Shown here in pieces: positions 1 to 10,452 of a stretch of 64,000 bases of DNA. How positions within the stretch are numbered: position 1 is the first letter of the stretch; every line of letters starts with the position of its first letter. The position numbers and the translations under genes were made by a program. Under the pieces are notes generated by a model. It had not been told where the DNA came from. It saw nothing but the letters and a program-made list of their open reading frames with translations, and ran no database searches. Origin of the DNA: Cylindrotheca closterium (taxonomy: Eukaryota > Bacillariophyta > Bacillariophyceae > Bacillariales > Bacillariaceae); the NCBI GenBank assembly GCA_933822405.4, contig CAKOGP040000224.1:125023-189022 (forward strand), in the 5' to 3' direction.

Positions 1-135
1 GATAGCTATATATATTATGCAATATACAAATTGCTGTAGGACCACCGGTACCAGGTACAGTACCCAGTAGCTACAGTATTTTCATGCAAAAAAAATTATA
101 GCTCAAATATAGCATTATTGTTGTGCTGTAGGTAC

Positions 136-1110
136 CTAGTGTAGCGTCACTCTGTAATGAGAAACTTGTGCGGTTTGTTTCTGGTCTTGGGAGGTTCCCC
201 AAACTGCCTCTATTTTCATGGTGCGGGTAATATTGCTAGCGGGAGCGCCATTTGTTGACACTCCTCCTTGTCCACTGGGGACTGACACAGTATTGCCATC
301 TTTACCAAAATATTCCCAAGGGCTATCCATAATGCGTGGCCCAAGTTCGGACTGTTGCATGGTGAACACACTTAGTAGTGGTTCACCGACCACGGTGCTG
401 GATGCCAAACCCGTCAAACGGAAAAAGTTGTCATCCGCCGAGAAGATGCGGAATGGGAAGGAAGTCAACGTCAACAGCCTAAAGATAACAAGAGATGTGG
501 TTGTCAGTGCAAGTTTTGAATTTGTGCGTGTATGTGTGTGCGTGTGTGCGTGTGTGTGTGTTTGTTTGTGTGTTGTTTGCAACGTAGCGGATATGAGGAC
601 TTACTCTGCTTCGGAATGATCTTTTCCCTTGTTCGTTTCCGAGCCCATAGTCATAGCAATGGGACTCCCCTCCTCGTGTACGGTGGGTATAATGTGGCGC
701 TTGTCCTCACCAGAGCTGATGAACGAGGTTTCGTCATACAATCGTGATCGAGGTGCAGCTGCTGACGATGAAATCAGAGTGGATCTAAGATCCTCCACAC
801 TACACGTCCGGCTCATCTTTGTGAAGTTGTTGGGAATGGTTTCCTCCTCTTCGTGTACATATTCATTTGCTTCCAAGGATATCGGAAGAGCTTCAAGCTC
901 CAAGTCGTCGTCTAACATGGACTCGAGTTCCATCCAATCATCCGATGATACTCCTTTCGGACTGTCGCATAGGTATTCGGAACGAGAACGTTTTCTTGGT
1001 CGGATCCTCCATCTCTGGCACTTGGTGATACTGGTGGTTTTGTTGTTGATCTCGAGCTCAGGGAACATGGGAGCTGGTCGCTTCAACGAAAGATTGGCAG
1101 GTATGATCAT
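136..1110 (-). CDS. PAS-like domain protein, copy 1 (two exons)
   Basis: Exons 1110..605 and 478..136, intron 604..479 (GTAAGT donor, TTTAG acceptor, phase 2), 282 residues. The start is the first in-frame ATG (MIIPAN); an ATG further in (MFPELE) is possible. The N-terminal two thirds are disordered and acidic, with a basic RPRKRSRS stretch that could be a nuclear localisation signal and a DDWMELESMLDDD acidic block. After the intron, LLTLTSFPFRIFSADDNFF reads like the first strands of a PAS domain (strand, x-N-x-x-F, then xxxTG). The downstream gene at 51.8-52.9 kb has the same order and the same intron position and phase, which confirms both splice models. The intron carries a TG-rich microsatellite. 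Function unknown; a light, redox or ligand-sensing regulator is only an inference from the PAS-like fold. No DNA-binding domain was seen. Confidence 0.7.
523..574. repeat. TG-rich microsatellite inside an intron
   Basis: Imperfect (TG)n tract, read as CA on the coding strand, inside the intron of the copy 1 PAS-like gene. It produces spurious open frames on both strands rich in Cys/Val or Thr/His. Confidence 0.85.
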
Positions 1111-1149
1111 TGCCCTGTGGTGTGTTTCTTGTCCAAAATCTTTCTGCAA

Positions 1150-2340
1150 GTTTTATGATGAATCTTTTGCTCTTATTTTTGGTACAGATATGTGGTTTGT
1201 TGTGCCAAAATGTGCCGACGGCCACCCTTGCCTCAACCACTGATTGACCGATACTGACAAAAGAACAAATACGACGGAACATTCCTAAGTATCTAGATAA
1301 TGAGATTTGACATCACCAAAATTCTTCCTATTGAAGAAAGACACGTATTACGCACATTATTGGCTGGAACCAGGTGGCCACTTTGCCCGAAAAGTCGGTG
1401 TCATCTTTGCCATCTGCTAAAAGAAATCTGCTCAAGATATATTATATATGGTGGCGAGTGGCGAACGCATGAACGAGGAGATTTGTGGAGACCAACAGAG
1501 TCCAATACGCGACTGTCGGTGGTGCTGTCAGTTGTCACGAGGATAAATCCTTCAACGTCCTACCAGGTACACGTACACGTACACGTGTACAGTAGCTTTC
1601 GGGTCCAAGATGCTGCTCGTCGCACCATTTTGTTTCTCTTCGTCTGGGTCCACGTTTTTGCCGTCAGAAAGTTTGGAATGAATTGTCTACCGGTATTGTA
1701 ATAATACATACAAATCACCATAATATGATTTCGTAATCAAGTTTGGGTCCACTTTATTTCTGTTTTACATCCTTGTGCTTCTTTCCTTCGATGAAATTTT
1801 TCGTTCAAACCTTTTGGTAGGTCCATTGTCTTCCTCTCAGAAACTTTGGAATCAATTGTGAACAAATCACCATTTTCTTCTGTTTCGTCAAGACCTTTTG
1901 GTGGGTCCAAATTCTCTCTATATATATATATGGGTGTTAGGTACTACTGCAATCTGCCTCACCATTCTGCTCAAGATTTCTCGTATTGAAAGCGAACTCA
2001 TGAAACGACATGTCGCTTCTGGCACCAAGATGAGACTATTAGTGGGTTCACTGTTTTGTTGTTGTTTCCTTCGTTGCAGTCAGTCAGTCTCTCGTTGATG
2101 TTGTTCGTCCTGCTTATATGAAATAACGTAACAGTCAGTCGCCATTACTTTGAGTGTCGTCAAAAACCTCTTGGCGGGTCCACCTTGTTACCAAAAGAAA
2201 GCCTCTGTAGTTCGTTCGTTCATTCACGCTCGTTCGTTCGTTCGTTCATTGCAATGGTGTATTCATATATACAAAACAAAACAATTTACTCCTACATTTC
2301 AATGGATTCTTGATATTACCATTAGCATGCATTGACACAT
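1150..2340. repeat. Gene-free region with degenerate dispersed repeats
   Basis: No convincing gene. A short motif of the form TTTTGGTGGGTCCA recurs in diverged form near 1641, 1741, 1811, 1892 and 2167. A longer stretch (CAGAAASTTTGGAATSAATTGT followed by ACAAATCACCA) occurs at about 1661-1720 and again at 1838-1875. A CTGCTCAAGAT stretch is repeated near 1429 and 1968. A palindromic (ACACGT)n tract lies at about 1568-1590 and a (GTTC)n tract at 2210-2250. This looks like the decayed remains of a tandem or mobile repeat. Confidence 0.5.
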
Positions 2341-2377
2341 GTCTATATCTTCTAGTAAATGCTGCACTCGTTTTCTT

Positions 2378-3975
2378 TTACAATTTCTTGACCACCTTCT
2401 TGGCAGCATTCCGTCCCGACAGAAAGGCACCAGTTGTCGTGGCAAAGTACTTTTCGTGCGTCGCCTCTCCGGCAAAATGAATCCTGCCATCGGCAATGGG
2501 AAAAGTCAAGACTTCCCGATCTTTGGACTTCATGCCGACCTTGTTGAAGGAATAGGCACCTCGAGTGTACTCGTCTGCCAACCATCCAGTAACGACCACC
2601 TTTTCTGGTGGAGGCACGGCATCCTTTCCAAACATGCTTTGCAAGCATTCCATGGCCAGTTCAGTAATCTTTTCTTCATACATTTCGGGATCGGTAGTAC
2701 CAAACTCCAGTTCAATCTGTTCCACCTGTGGACCCTTGAAAAAGGCATAGAGTGCCGGCTTTTCCTCATGAAAGGAGAGCGAGTTGTAAAACAAAAAGGT
2801 AGAGTCTCGATCCGTAACATCCCCCAAAACTTCAATTTTGGAAGTGGTTGGCATGGGCCAAAAGACATCTTCCGACTTCCAAAACATGAAAACCTTGTTC
2901 ATCTTTCCCATTCCCAGTCGTTGAATGGCCTTGCTGTGGCTCTTGGGTAAGGCTGGGATGAATTCAATCGCATTGGCTTGCAACACACCCAAGGGCGCCG
3001 TTACAATGACCCTCTTTGCCGTGATGGATCGTTGGTCTTTTAAGGTCAATTTGACCAAATTGGAGGTCGAATTGATACTGGAAATGGGAGCATTCGTAAC
3101 TATTTTGTCCATTAGGCCTTCATCTTTGGCATAGGCATAAAAGAGCGAACTGTATCCCGTCATGACAAAATGATCGTGGGAGTTGGACCCACCAATCCAG
3201 GAATCCGTATTCCAGTGCTCCAGCGACAATTCTTCCAAAGACCCGGAGTATTCCAATTCAATCGAGTCTCGAATCAAAACTTTGGCGAGCTTTTGCTTGA
3301 GCGGCTTTTTCTTGAGCTTTGCAAGGTACAAGTCGCGGCTTTTAGAAAGTGGTTCGTCTCCCCGCATCCATGCCAACTGTTGGCGAGCGGCTTGACAGTT
3401 GTAGAACCCTTTTTCGTAGAGTTCCTCCTCCAACTTGTTGTACTTCTTGTCATCCATTGGACCCTTTCCATTTTCCTCATAGATGCGAGTATTGTACTTG
3501 GAAACATGGGTTGGAATCTTGTACTTTTTAATGTACTCGTTCAACAAGTTGCCCTTGGCGTTTTGAATCCACATGGAACCCAAATCGCAGGGAACATCCT
3601 GGCCCTCCCAATGCTCGTGGTGGGTAAAGGACCGACCACCAATGTAGCCCTTGGCTTCCAAGACTTGGAAATTCTCAATGCCCTTCTTTTTCAAAGTGGC
3701 GGCTGAGGAAGGAAACCAATAAGTTGGATGCTACTATCAGCGTGATGAGTGAATGCAGTATTTGAAAGACAAAACATACCTGCTGAAATGCCAGCCCATC
3801 CAGCACCAATAATGACAACATCCAAGACTTGATCCGTGTTCAACTCCGTAAGGATATCCGTATTCTCTGCTTCACGGCCAAAGGCATCGTGATTGTTTTG
3901 TATGTCGGTGGTGAGAGCATGATGGTCGTCTTCCTTCTTTTCTTCTGCTTTTTCACGCTTGTTCCAAAATACCAT
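2378..3975 (-). CDS. FAD-dependent amine oxidase (polyamine oxidase-like), copy 1
   Basis: Exons 3975..3780 and 3702..2378, intron 3779..3703 (77 bp, phase 1), 506 residues. Flavin amine oxidase family: oxidises amines, likely polyamines, releasing hydrogen peroxide. The Rossmann FAD motif GAGWAG is at residues 57-62, followed by LEAKGYIGGRS (Glu81 should bind the FAD ribose). Also visible are LGSMWI, APLGVL, GMGKMNKVFMFW and the C-terminal FAD-contacting block HFAGEATHEKYFATTTGA at about 474-491. There is no signal peptide; the N-terminus is charged (MVFWNKREKAEEKK), so it is probably cytosolic, unlike copies 2 and 3. The intron falls directly after GAGWAGISA, as in both other copies. The exact substrate cannot be read from sequence. 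Confidence 0.88.
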
Positions 3976-4996
3976 GTGTAGCTTGTGAGTCTGTGACTTT
4001 ATTTATTCTCGCTTGTCTTCTTGTGTTTTATAATATAATATGAGTGGTAGCCTTGCTTTGTACACCAAAGAACCAATGCAACTCGAGAACTTTCAGTATT
4101 TTTGGCAACCTACGTTTCGTTATATTTTCAAGTGCGCAAGCAGGTTTGAAAAGTGCAACTATGCGCATTTTAGCATGATCGCCAAAGTGGTACAGTCTAA
4201 CTAGTCGAATACAGTCTGGAATATGGAATCTACAGTATTATTGAATGATTCGATGATTCGATGATTCGATGATTCGATGATGGATATGGATGCAATCAAT
4301 GATGGATGATCGATTGACTGATCTGATCTGATCTGATCGGATCTGACTGACTCGACTACGAAATCGACTCAATCGATAAGTGAACATAACGTGATGAGAA
4401 TCGTAACAATACGGTGACGGCGGAAATGAAGGTCCCAAAAAATTCTGTTTCGCATCGACTTCTTGTACGACACCGACGCCGATATCTCCGTCAATTCTCC
4501 ATCTTTCTAAGCCAAAAGTGCATCTGTGCAATCTTCAATCCAAGGAAAATATGCACCTTCCATTATCGCTCTTCATCTGTACGATTATCATGTCGAGATT
4601 CGTTTCTGGAAAGTAGTGACATTCAGGCCAAAAATTGACGTTTTCAGCTCCTCATAACTTCATCAATCCTGGTTCATTCGCACCCCCAAAAAATGAAAAC
4701 GCTATTTCTCCAATAGGATCATAGGATACTGGAACGGCGTCGTCTATCTCGAAGTTTATGAGAATCCTCATTTTTCCATGATGGGTGATGATGTCCGTTA
4801 TGGTGTGGGTGATGATGAGGAGGATGACATGTAAACACTAAATTAGCCGCTCTCGACTCACCCCGCCTACCGGTATGTTGATTTGCCGCTCAACACCTGG
4901 CCTCATACGACACGATCTCAATTAACAACCAAGACACTCCCCTCCGTTGAATTTTAATATGTGCATGGTTGGACTGCTCTCGCACCAATTCAAATC
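3976..4996. other. Intergenic region with tandem 9-mer and 5-mer repeats
   Basis: No supported gene. A GATTCGAT-type tandem repeat lies at about 4243-4282 and a (GATCT)n-like tract at about 4318-4346. Open frames here on either strand are short and repeat-driven. The region probably holds the upstream sequence of the copy 1 amine oxidase. Confidence 0.6.
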
Positions 4997-5449
4997 ATGA
5001 ACGAGGAGTCTTGGAAGCAATTCAAACAGAAACAGAAACAGAAACAACAGGAGAATCATCATCCTCATCATGAACCATCCTTGTACTACCTCTGTTATGT
5101 GCACAGCCCTACCTTGGCGCTTCCATATGCCATCGGGAAGCACCTGTACTTGCCCAATTGTGAGCCTTCCTCCGACTCCATTCAAGATTTGTTTGTGACA
5201 CCCAGCATGACACCGGAAGAAGCCAAAGAACAAACTGAAAGGCACGGAGTTGCCTTTGTGGAGCAAGTCTTGAGTCCAGCCACCGCCTCCAATTTGCGGC
5301 AATACATTCTAAAAGCCAACTATGAAATTGAAGGTACCTTTATCAAGGAGAATGAGAATCGATTTCACATTATTCCTGATCCAATGATGGCTGCGGATGC
5401 AGAAGTCGCTGAATCGTTACCAGTATCGCCGTCTTCTGACATTCTTTGA
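4997..5449 (+). pseudogene. Truncated dioxygenase-like N-terminal fragment
   Basis: The first in-frame ATG is at 4997 (MNEESWKQF). The frame reads a Gln/Lys-rich start, then LYYLCYVHSPTLALPYAIG and then TPEEAKEQTERHGVAFVEQV with LSPATASNLRQYI. The HG-xxxxxQVLSPxxxxxLR pattern resembles the N-terminal part of phytanoyl-CoA dioxygenase-type Fe(II)/2-oxoglutarate oxygenases. Homology seems to end near 5385, where the next 200 bases encode part of a different protein on the opposite strand. No iron-binding HxD...H motif follows, so the fragment cannot be a working oxygenase. A real short protein cannot be excluded. Confidence 0.4.
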
Positions 5450-5585
5450 AGCTCCCCAATCATTCGCTGGACTGAATCTTCCGTTACACTTTTTGTGACG
5501 GTAGACGAGTCACCAGCGTCCGTAATGTCATCATCCACCCCATCGAACTCATATTCGATCACTTCTTCGACAAAGGACGGCTCCA
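5385..5585 (-). pseudogene. Inverted segment of an acidic repeat protein
   Basis: Read on the minus strand this segment gives an acidic peptide (EPSFVEEVIEYEFDG, then TEDSVQRMIGELQRMSEDGD). The second part matches the about 27-residue repeat that the plus strand encodes just downstream (TEQEVHRMIVEMRQAAEKAD). The match is also visible in the bases: ACGGAA, GTSCAS and GAATGATTGKGGA line up. I infer a local inversion of about 200 bp inside one ancestral gene. The inversion also separates the dioxygenase-like fragment from the repeat region. Confidence 0.45.
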
Positions 5586-6407
5586 CCCGCGACGAAATGG
5601 AACGAATGGTCGCAGAGATCCGTTTGGCTGCCAAGCAAACGGCATCAGAACCTGTCAAACCCAAGGATCTCACCGAGAACGAAGCCCAACAAATGGTCAC
5701 TGACATCAAGGCAGCTCCTGAAAGCGAAGACTCCGAGACATCGAAAGAGCTCACGGAACAAGAGGTGCACAGAATGATTGTGGAAATGCGCCAAGCCGCT
5801 GAAAAAGCCGATTCCGAGGAAGCTGCCGAACGTGAAATGCAGAGAATGGTCGACGAAATGAAATGGGCTACTGAAGAACAAGTAGACGAAGAAGCCGAAG
5901 AACGAGCGTATCTCGAACGAAAACGAAGACAACGACGCCGAAAAATAGAGCGAAGCCGAAGAACGAGCAAGAGCCCAAGTAGAAGTAGAAGTAGAAGCAA
6001 GAGCCACAGCGGAAGAAAAAGCCGAAGTAGGAGCCACAGCCGACGATGAAGTTCGAGTCCATGGAGTGACAGCTCCTCAAGCAGTGAGAGTTCAACGGAC
6101 GACAGTTGGAGCAGTGGAACCTCAAGCGGCTGGAGTTCCAGAAGCGAGAGTCCAACACGAGAGCGCATGAGAGGGGCGAGTCTCTAAAGAAGGAAAAGTC
6201 GAGCCCGAAGGCGTCGTTCCAAATCCAAGTCCAGCAGTCCCCAGGAGCAGGCTATACACGAACGCTTTGGCTACTTGACAGGACTAATCTCCAAGGAAGA
6301 TCTGCAAGGAAGATCTGCAAGAAATCATAGATAACGAAACGAGGCGTCGAGAGCAACGACAACTACTCGAACTCGTCTCACGTTCTGATTTGCAAGGCAG
6401 GTGTTGA
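5586..6407 (+). pseudogene. Arg/Ser-rich repeat protein, degraded
   Basis: The plus frame encodes four imperfect copies of an about 27-residue helical repeat with the core E-x-x-R-M-[IV]-x-E-[MI]-[RK] (DEMERMVAEIRLAAK, ENEAQQMVTDIKAA, EQEVHRMIVEMRQAA, EREMQRMVDEMKWA). A basic coiled region and an RS-type tail (KSPSRSRSRSKSHSGRKS) follow. The frame hits a TGA at 6047-6049 but continues in the same frame with Ser-rich coding sequence to 6187. After another stop it resumes as RRKSRARRRRSKSKSSS and FGYLTGLISKEDLQ. A 13-bp tandem duplication (GGAAGATCTGCAA, about 6296-6321) then breaks the frame. Two in-frame stops plus a duplication frameshift mark it as a pseudogene. Its original role is unknown; RS tails are typical of nuclear RNA-binding proteins. 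Confidence 0.55.
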
Positions 6408-6427
6408 TAGAACTTTCGAAAACCGTT

Positions 6428-6588
6428 CAGTTACCTCTTCTATGGGATGGTTTGCATTGGTATGACTGGTCTGGTACTAGCAGTCGTAGCTGTTGTATCC
6501 TATATGAATCAGCAGAAAGAGAATGTGCCATGAAGTTCGAGATGATTTATTGCAACATAGTATTTATTAATAAAAGAAATAAGTGAAC
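6428..6588 (+). repeat. 161-bp perfect duplicate, copy 1 (membrane-anchor C-terminus plus 3' UTR)
   Basis: Identical over 161 bases to 11535..11695. It encodes SYLFYGMVCIGMTGLVLAVV..., a single hydrophobic helix, then SYMNQQKENVP and a stop, followed by about 55 bp of apparent 3' UTR. In this copy the bases just upstream (from about 6408) are similar but carry an indel and an in-frame stop, so it looks like a dead fragment attached to the RS pseudogene. Confidence 0.8.
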
Positions 6589-7778
6589 TGTAGAGAAAAG
6601 TTGGGATGGTGATGGTCGCCCTGATGGACTGTTGACTATATGCTTGGGACCTCATTCTGATGGTACTATCAAGCTGGATGATTCTGCATCAGACTTGCAT
6701 TTGGGTTTTTTACAGCAAAATGCAGTTTGATTGAACTATGCCTATGGTACGAGATACATACATATATATGTGAGATATAAATGCTGATATATTTATAAAT
6801 ATACAATCGAATAACTGGCACTCCCTCGGGCACTCCCTGATCTGGAGCGTTTGGCGCATGCCCGGTATGGTGTAAACGGATACGTCATACGGCAGGAAGC
6901 AGTATGGACATATCCTTTTTGGATGCGATGGCTTTTATTTTTATTTCGATGATAGCTGGAAACAGTCTGTTGGTCAAGGGTATGCTTTGTTGGCATCGAA
7001 TGGATAGACACCGCTGGATTTCTGAAGAGGAGACAGCAGCAACAACAACGACGACGATTTCTGAAGAGGAGACAACAACAACAACGACAACAACAACAAG
7101 GCCACTGTAGCTGATGCAAATGCTACGCCCCCTTTAGTCCACTTGCAACCGACATCGACCTGAAACCTTGCTCTTCTTCCATGTTGCCTGAAGATCATTC
7201 CACGAATAATGGTAGCAATTTGGCAGCATATTTTGCTAGCTGCTCCACGTGGCGGAGGCAATGGGAGTACTCCCCAAGCCTTACGAGTCGGGTTTGGCTG
7301 ACGCGAAGGAAAAATATGGTCTTGAAAGTGATATTGGCTGGAGAGAAGCGATAGCAGTTTGCCTGCTGCCCCTGCCGTTGCATCTGTTTTCATTGTTAGG
7401 AGCGCATCAGTGGCATCGAATTATTCCAGCGTTACGAAAGCAAGAACAAAAGACAAGGAAAACTAATTTGAATATGACAACGGACATGACTATACTTCGA
7501 CGTTACTCATTTCTGCTGGATCTGGAGTCTGCAAAACAAAACAAAACAAAACAATAGGTAGGTGGGGTCACGAGCCCAGCGAATACTTGCCTTCCTTTCT
7601 CATCCGCAATGAAATACGACACAGTGCAATCGTTGATACGCTTTCATCTTCTCATCCGCAACAACTCCGACGGTGTAAATGCTGTACGTTGGCAGATATG
7701 CCAGTCTCATGGCAACGTAGTAGTAGTAGTATAATAAATAGTAAGGTGGATTGAAGGTTCACTCCGCTGCTCCCTTTG
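6589..7778. other. Gene-poor region; one weak open frame
   Basis: No confident gene. The best candidate is a plus frame from ATG 7261 to 7557 (98 residues, MGVLPKPYESGLADAKEKYG with one hydrophobic stretch, ending in an (AAAAC)n repeat at 7532-7555). It has no recognised domain and may be a fossil. At about 7019-7102 an approximately 39-bp CAA/CGA-rich unit beginning TTTCTGAAGAGGAGACA is duplicated in tandem and gives Thr or Leu runs in several frames. Confidence 0.4.
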
Positions 7779-7789
7779 TTAGATGTTCA

Positions 7790-8430
7790 GTCCAGTGCCA
7801 TCCATACGCAAGACGACGTGCTCCACCGAAGTTGCCAATGGCAACGACAGCTGATCACACGGATAACCGATAACACTTGCTCTTCCATGCTTGATGTTTG
7901 AGCTACAGTGATGGGCCAAAGATACTGATATTCTGTAGGGGAGACTTCCACATTGTTTGCCTTCGAATCCAATAGGGAAAAAATGAAGAAGACCTTGATG
8001 ATGATGATGATGCTGTTGTTGCTGCCTTTGAATCCAACGAAATAACAGAAAGCTCCACTCGACAAGCTTGATGATGATGAGATGATGATGAATGCTTTGT
8101 AAGTGCACCAATCCGAAATACTGTAGAAACAAAGAGTACAATCCAAATCATGTCCCATCCCAACTGTCCTCGTGGACCTCTTGACTCGACGACCAAAAGG
8201 CCAGCATCAAAGAGTTGAAGGTCCGAGGGCTCATGATTTGGTTTCCAGAGATCCGGTCTACCTGGGTTCTTGCCAATCTCAGTTGCGTTTATGAGCCTCG
8301 GCTCGACCACATTCCCACCGCCGTCCCACTCAACGATTCGATTCGTTTGGGCGGCCAAACACACGATGGAGGGAAGCAATCCAAACTCAGCAAGCCATAA
8401 TATCGACAGACCAATGCTTCCTACTTGACT
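7790..8430 (-). pseudogene. Probable decayed or unspliced gene, unrecognised
   Basis: The minus strand shows protein-like stretches in more than one frame: LSILWLAEFGLLPSIVCLAA, then TNRIVEWDGGG, LINATEIGKNPGRPDLWKPN and DMIWIVLFVSTVFRIGALTK, then (shifted) SPTEYQYLWPITVAQTSSME and finally PLATSVEHVVLRMDGTGLNI. Simple ATG/CAT-type repeats lie between them. This could be a membrane protein with one or two introns or a frameshifted pseudogene. No ATG start was found for the first frame. I do not recognise the family. Confidence 0.3.
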
Positions 8431-8883
8431 CTAGTGAGTGACCAATCCACTAGAATCGCATAGGAAACACTGGCCATCCGAAGGATCCCTAAGGGAGTGT
8501 GAGAAAACAAGAGTACGAAGGGAAAAAAATAATACAATCATCCAGACTCGCAGACCCAAAATGCTGTACAAATATCAGTAAAAGGACGGAAGGAAAAAGT
8601 GGTGAGGTGGTAGAACAGAAGGTATATTCAATCGATATGGTCAAGCTTACCTGTAAACAGTAGAAATGCAAAGTAACGCCTTCGTCGTCGTCATGTCAAA
8701 TTGACATTATGGGGTGGATTCAGATATAACTCCTCTTGGTGTGTGTGTTGTTGTTGCACACTATTATCATACTCTGTCTCTTCAAAAAATCGCAAACAAA
8801 AATAAACTAGAAGGATAAAAGGTGAGAAAAGAAGGGGCAAAATACGAATTCCGAATCCAATGCATACATCAATGAACTTACGC
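8431..8883. other. Intergenic
   Basis: Nothing supported; short low-complexity frames only. It lies downstream (3') of the minus-strand disordered protein. Confidence 0.6.
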
Positions 8884-10452
8884 TTAATCGGCACCACTTA
8901 TTCTTCGGTTTGCCACACGACGACTGAATCGTCTTCCTTCTTCCGTCAATCCAGATCCCAAAGCTGCCGTAGAAGCATCCTTCTGATCTTGCAAAAGCTT
9001 GGCCAATCGAAGGCTATATCGATCGCCCGATGTCCTCCAGCCAGATCCCAATCCGTCTTCAGGAATAGAAAGAATTGGAGATGCATGACTAGTGTCATCA
9101 TCAGTAGTAGCAAGGATGGAAAGATCGTCGTCTGTTTCAGCTACGATCTCAGATTGCCTGGGTGGTGCTGCAATCTCCTCGTTGCTGACATCGTTGATCG
9201 GATCCTCGGCCAAGGTAAGGAAGCTTGATTCACCAGAGTCGATGTCAATGTCGATGTCGATGTCGTCGTCATCTTCTTCTTCCTCTGGATGTTCCACAAT
9301 GACAGAGAAGCTAGCAGTGAAAGTCCAGTTTTGTCGCTTGGCTTTTGCCTTCCTCTTCAACTTGGGACGTTTGGCCTTCGACCTCTTCTTCTTGATCACG
9401 GCAAGATCGAAAATGGCACCGTTCCATTGCTCGAGATCAAAGCGTAGAGGGAAAGGATCCTTCATCAAGGCGGCGATGTTTGGACCACCTTCAGAGGCAA
9501 TGGCGTCATCATTGTTGAATCCATCCAAAGAAGACGAGTCAATGTGGCTCTCGTCGTCTTCTTCTTCTTCTTCTGGGTCTTCAATAATGACAGCGAGCAA
9601 AGGAGAGAACAGTTGATTCGTTCGTTTGGCCCATTCTGAAATTGAAGTTGGAAGCGTAGATTGCTTCAGCTTGCGACGCTTGGAGAACCTGACCGAGACA
9701 AGGTAGCCAATTGGATCGTCCAGTTCATCTAGTGCAGCGGATCGTCGTGGATTGACTGAAGTCCATTCCGTGGAAGGATTTGGAATAGCCGAATCCATCT
9801 TTGATCGCTTGGTAGGTCTAGAAGAAGGAAGGAAAGCAGAGGGCGGGCTTCTTTTGTGAGGCCCGGGAGGTGTCCATCGGTCGTTTACCCGTTGAGACCA
9901 TTCTCGAACCGAACATGGAATGATGCTTGGGGCAGAGGGAACGATGGACAAGTAATCCAATTTGCGGCGCTTGGACGATCTTGCAAAAGAGGGAGCGGTG
10001 GAAGCGATTCTCTTGAGAGGAGCCTTGGCCTCTGGAGACAATGGCTCATCGACATCCATTGGATCGTCATCTTCAACGTTGTCGGGATGCTTCAAAGAAT
10101 AACCTGTTGACAATTCGGGAGTTGCCTCTTCTCCTGAATCTCCTGCTGAAAACGACTGTGGTGGGGCGGAAGTAGCAGCTCGCTTGGCCTTGTTCTTGCT
10201 GGACTTGTTACTTGTCCCATCTGGAAGATACAACCGAGTCTCGTTTCGATTGAAGTCAAACCGGACATTGTTGATGGATCGTCGCGGATTGACTGAAGAC
10301 CAAACTTTCGGAGAACGAAGAACGGGCGCAAGGGCTGCAGATCTTGCCTTGTTGCTGTTGTTGTTACTTGTTGATATTATAGTGTTGATAATAGTGCTGG
10401 TCATGCTGATAGTTGGTGTAGTTGGTGTAGTTGGTGTAGTAAAGGAGTCCAT
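8884..10452 (-). CDS. Disordered protein with SVNPRRS/SKRRKL repeats
   Basis: 522 residues from the first in-frame ATG (MDSFTTPTTP). It is almost wholly low complexity: a Thr/Pro/Asn-rich N-terminus, several basic clusters (SKRRKLD, SKRRKLK, KAKRPKLKRKAKAKR) that look like nuclear localisation signals, and acidic blocks (IIEDPEEEEED, VIVEHPEEEED and an (ID)n run). Short motifs recur in pairs: W-S/T-SVNPRRS twice, S-x-x-EW-x-x-R-x-N twice, and I-x-E-[DH]-PEEEE twice, indicating ancient internal duplication. The C-terminus has GDRYSLRLAKLLQDQKD and GRRFSRRVANRR. It is unrecognised; a nuclear scaffold or chromatin role is inference from composition only. Confidence 0.6.
   Translation of the reverse strand: MDSFTTPTTPTTPTISMTSTIINTIISTSNNNSNKARSAALAPVLRSPKVWSSVNPRRSINNVRFDFNRNETRLYLPDGTSNKSSKNKAKRAATSAPPQSFSAGDSGEEATPELSTGYSLKHPDNVEDDDPMDVDEPLSPEAKAPLKRIASTAPSFARSSKRRKLDYLSIVPSAPSIIPCSVREWSQRVNDRWTPPGPHKRSPPSAFLPSSRPTKRSKMDSAIPNPSTEWTSVNPRRSAALDELDDPIGYLVSVRFSKRRKLKQSTLPTSISEWAKRTNQLFSPLLAVIIEDPEEEEEDDESHIDSSSLDGFNNDDAIASEGGPNIAALMKDPFPLRFDLEQWNGAIFDLAVIKKKRSKAKRPKLKRKAKAKRQNWTFTASFSVIVEHPEEEEDDDDIDIDIDIDSGESSFLTLAEDPINDVSNEEIAAPPRQSEIVAETDDDLSILATTDDDTSHASPILSIPEDGLGSGWRTSGDRYSLRLAKLLQDQKDASTAALGSGLTEEGRRFSRRVANRRISGAD

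Noticed and set aside
523..619. Open frames over the TG repeat on both strands
   Set aside because: They are dinucleotide-repeat peptides inside the intron of the PAS-like gene.
4238..4531. 97-codon minus frame
   Set aside because: Driven by the GATTCGAT and GATCT tandem repeats; no protein-like composition outside them.
5589..6168. Long Leu-rich minus frame opposite the RS pseudogene
   Set aside because: It is the antisense of Ser/Arg/Glu-rich repeats; only the part left of about 5585 has real repeat homology on the minus strand.
6793..7393. Minus frames rich in Cys/Leu
   Set aside because: Produced by a CAA/CGA repeat; the plus strand gives Thr runs over the same bases, and no domain is visible.
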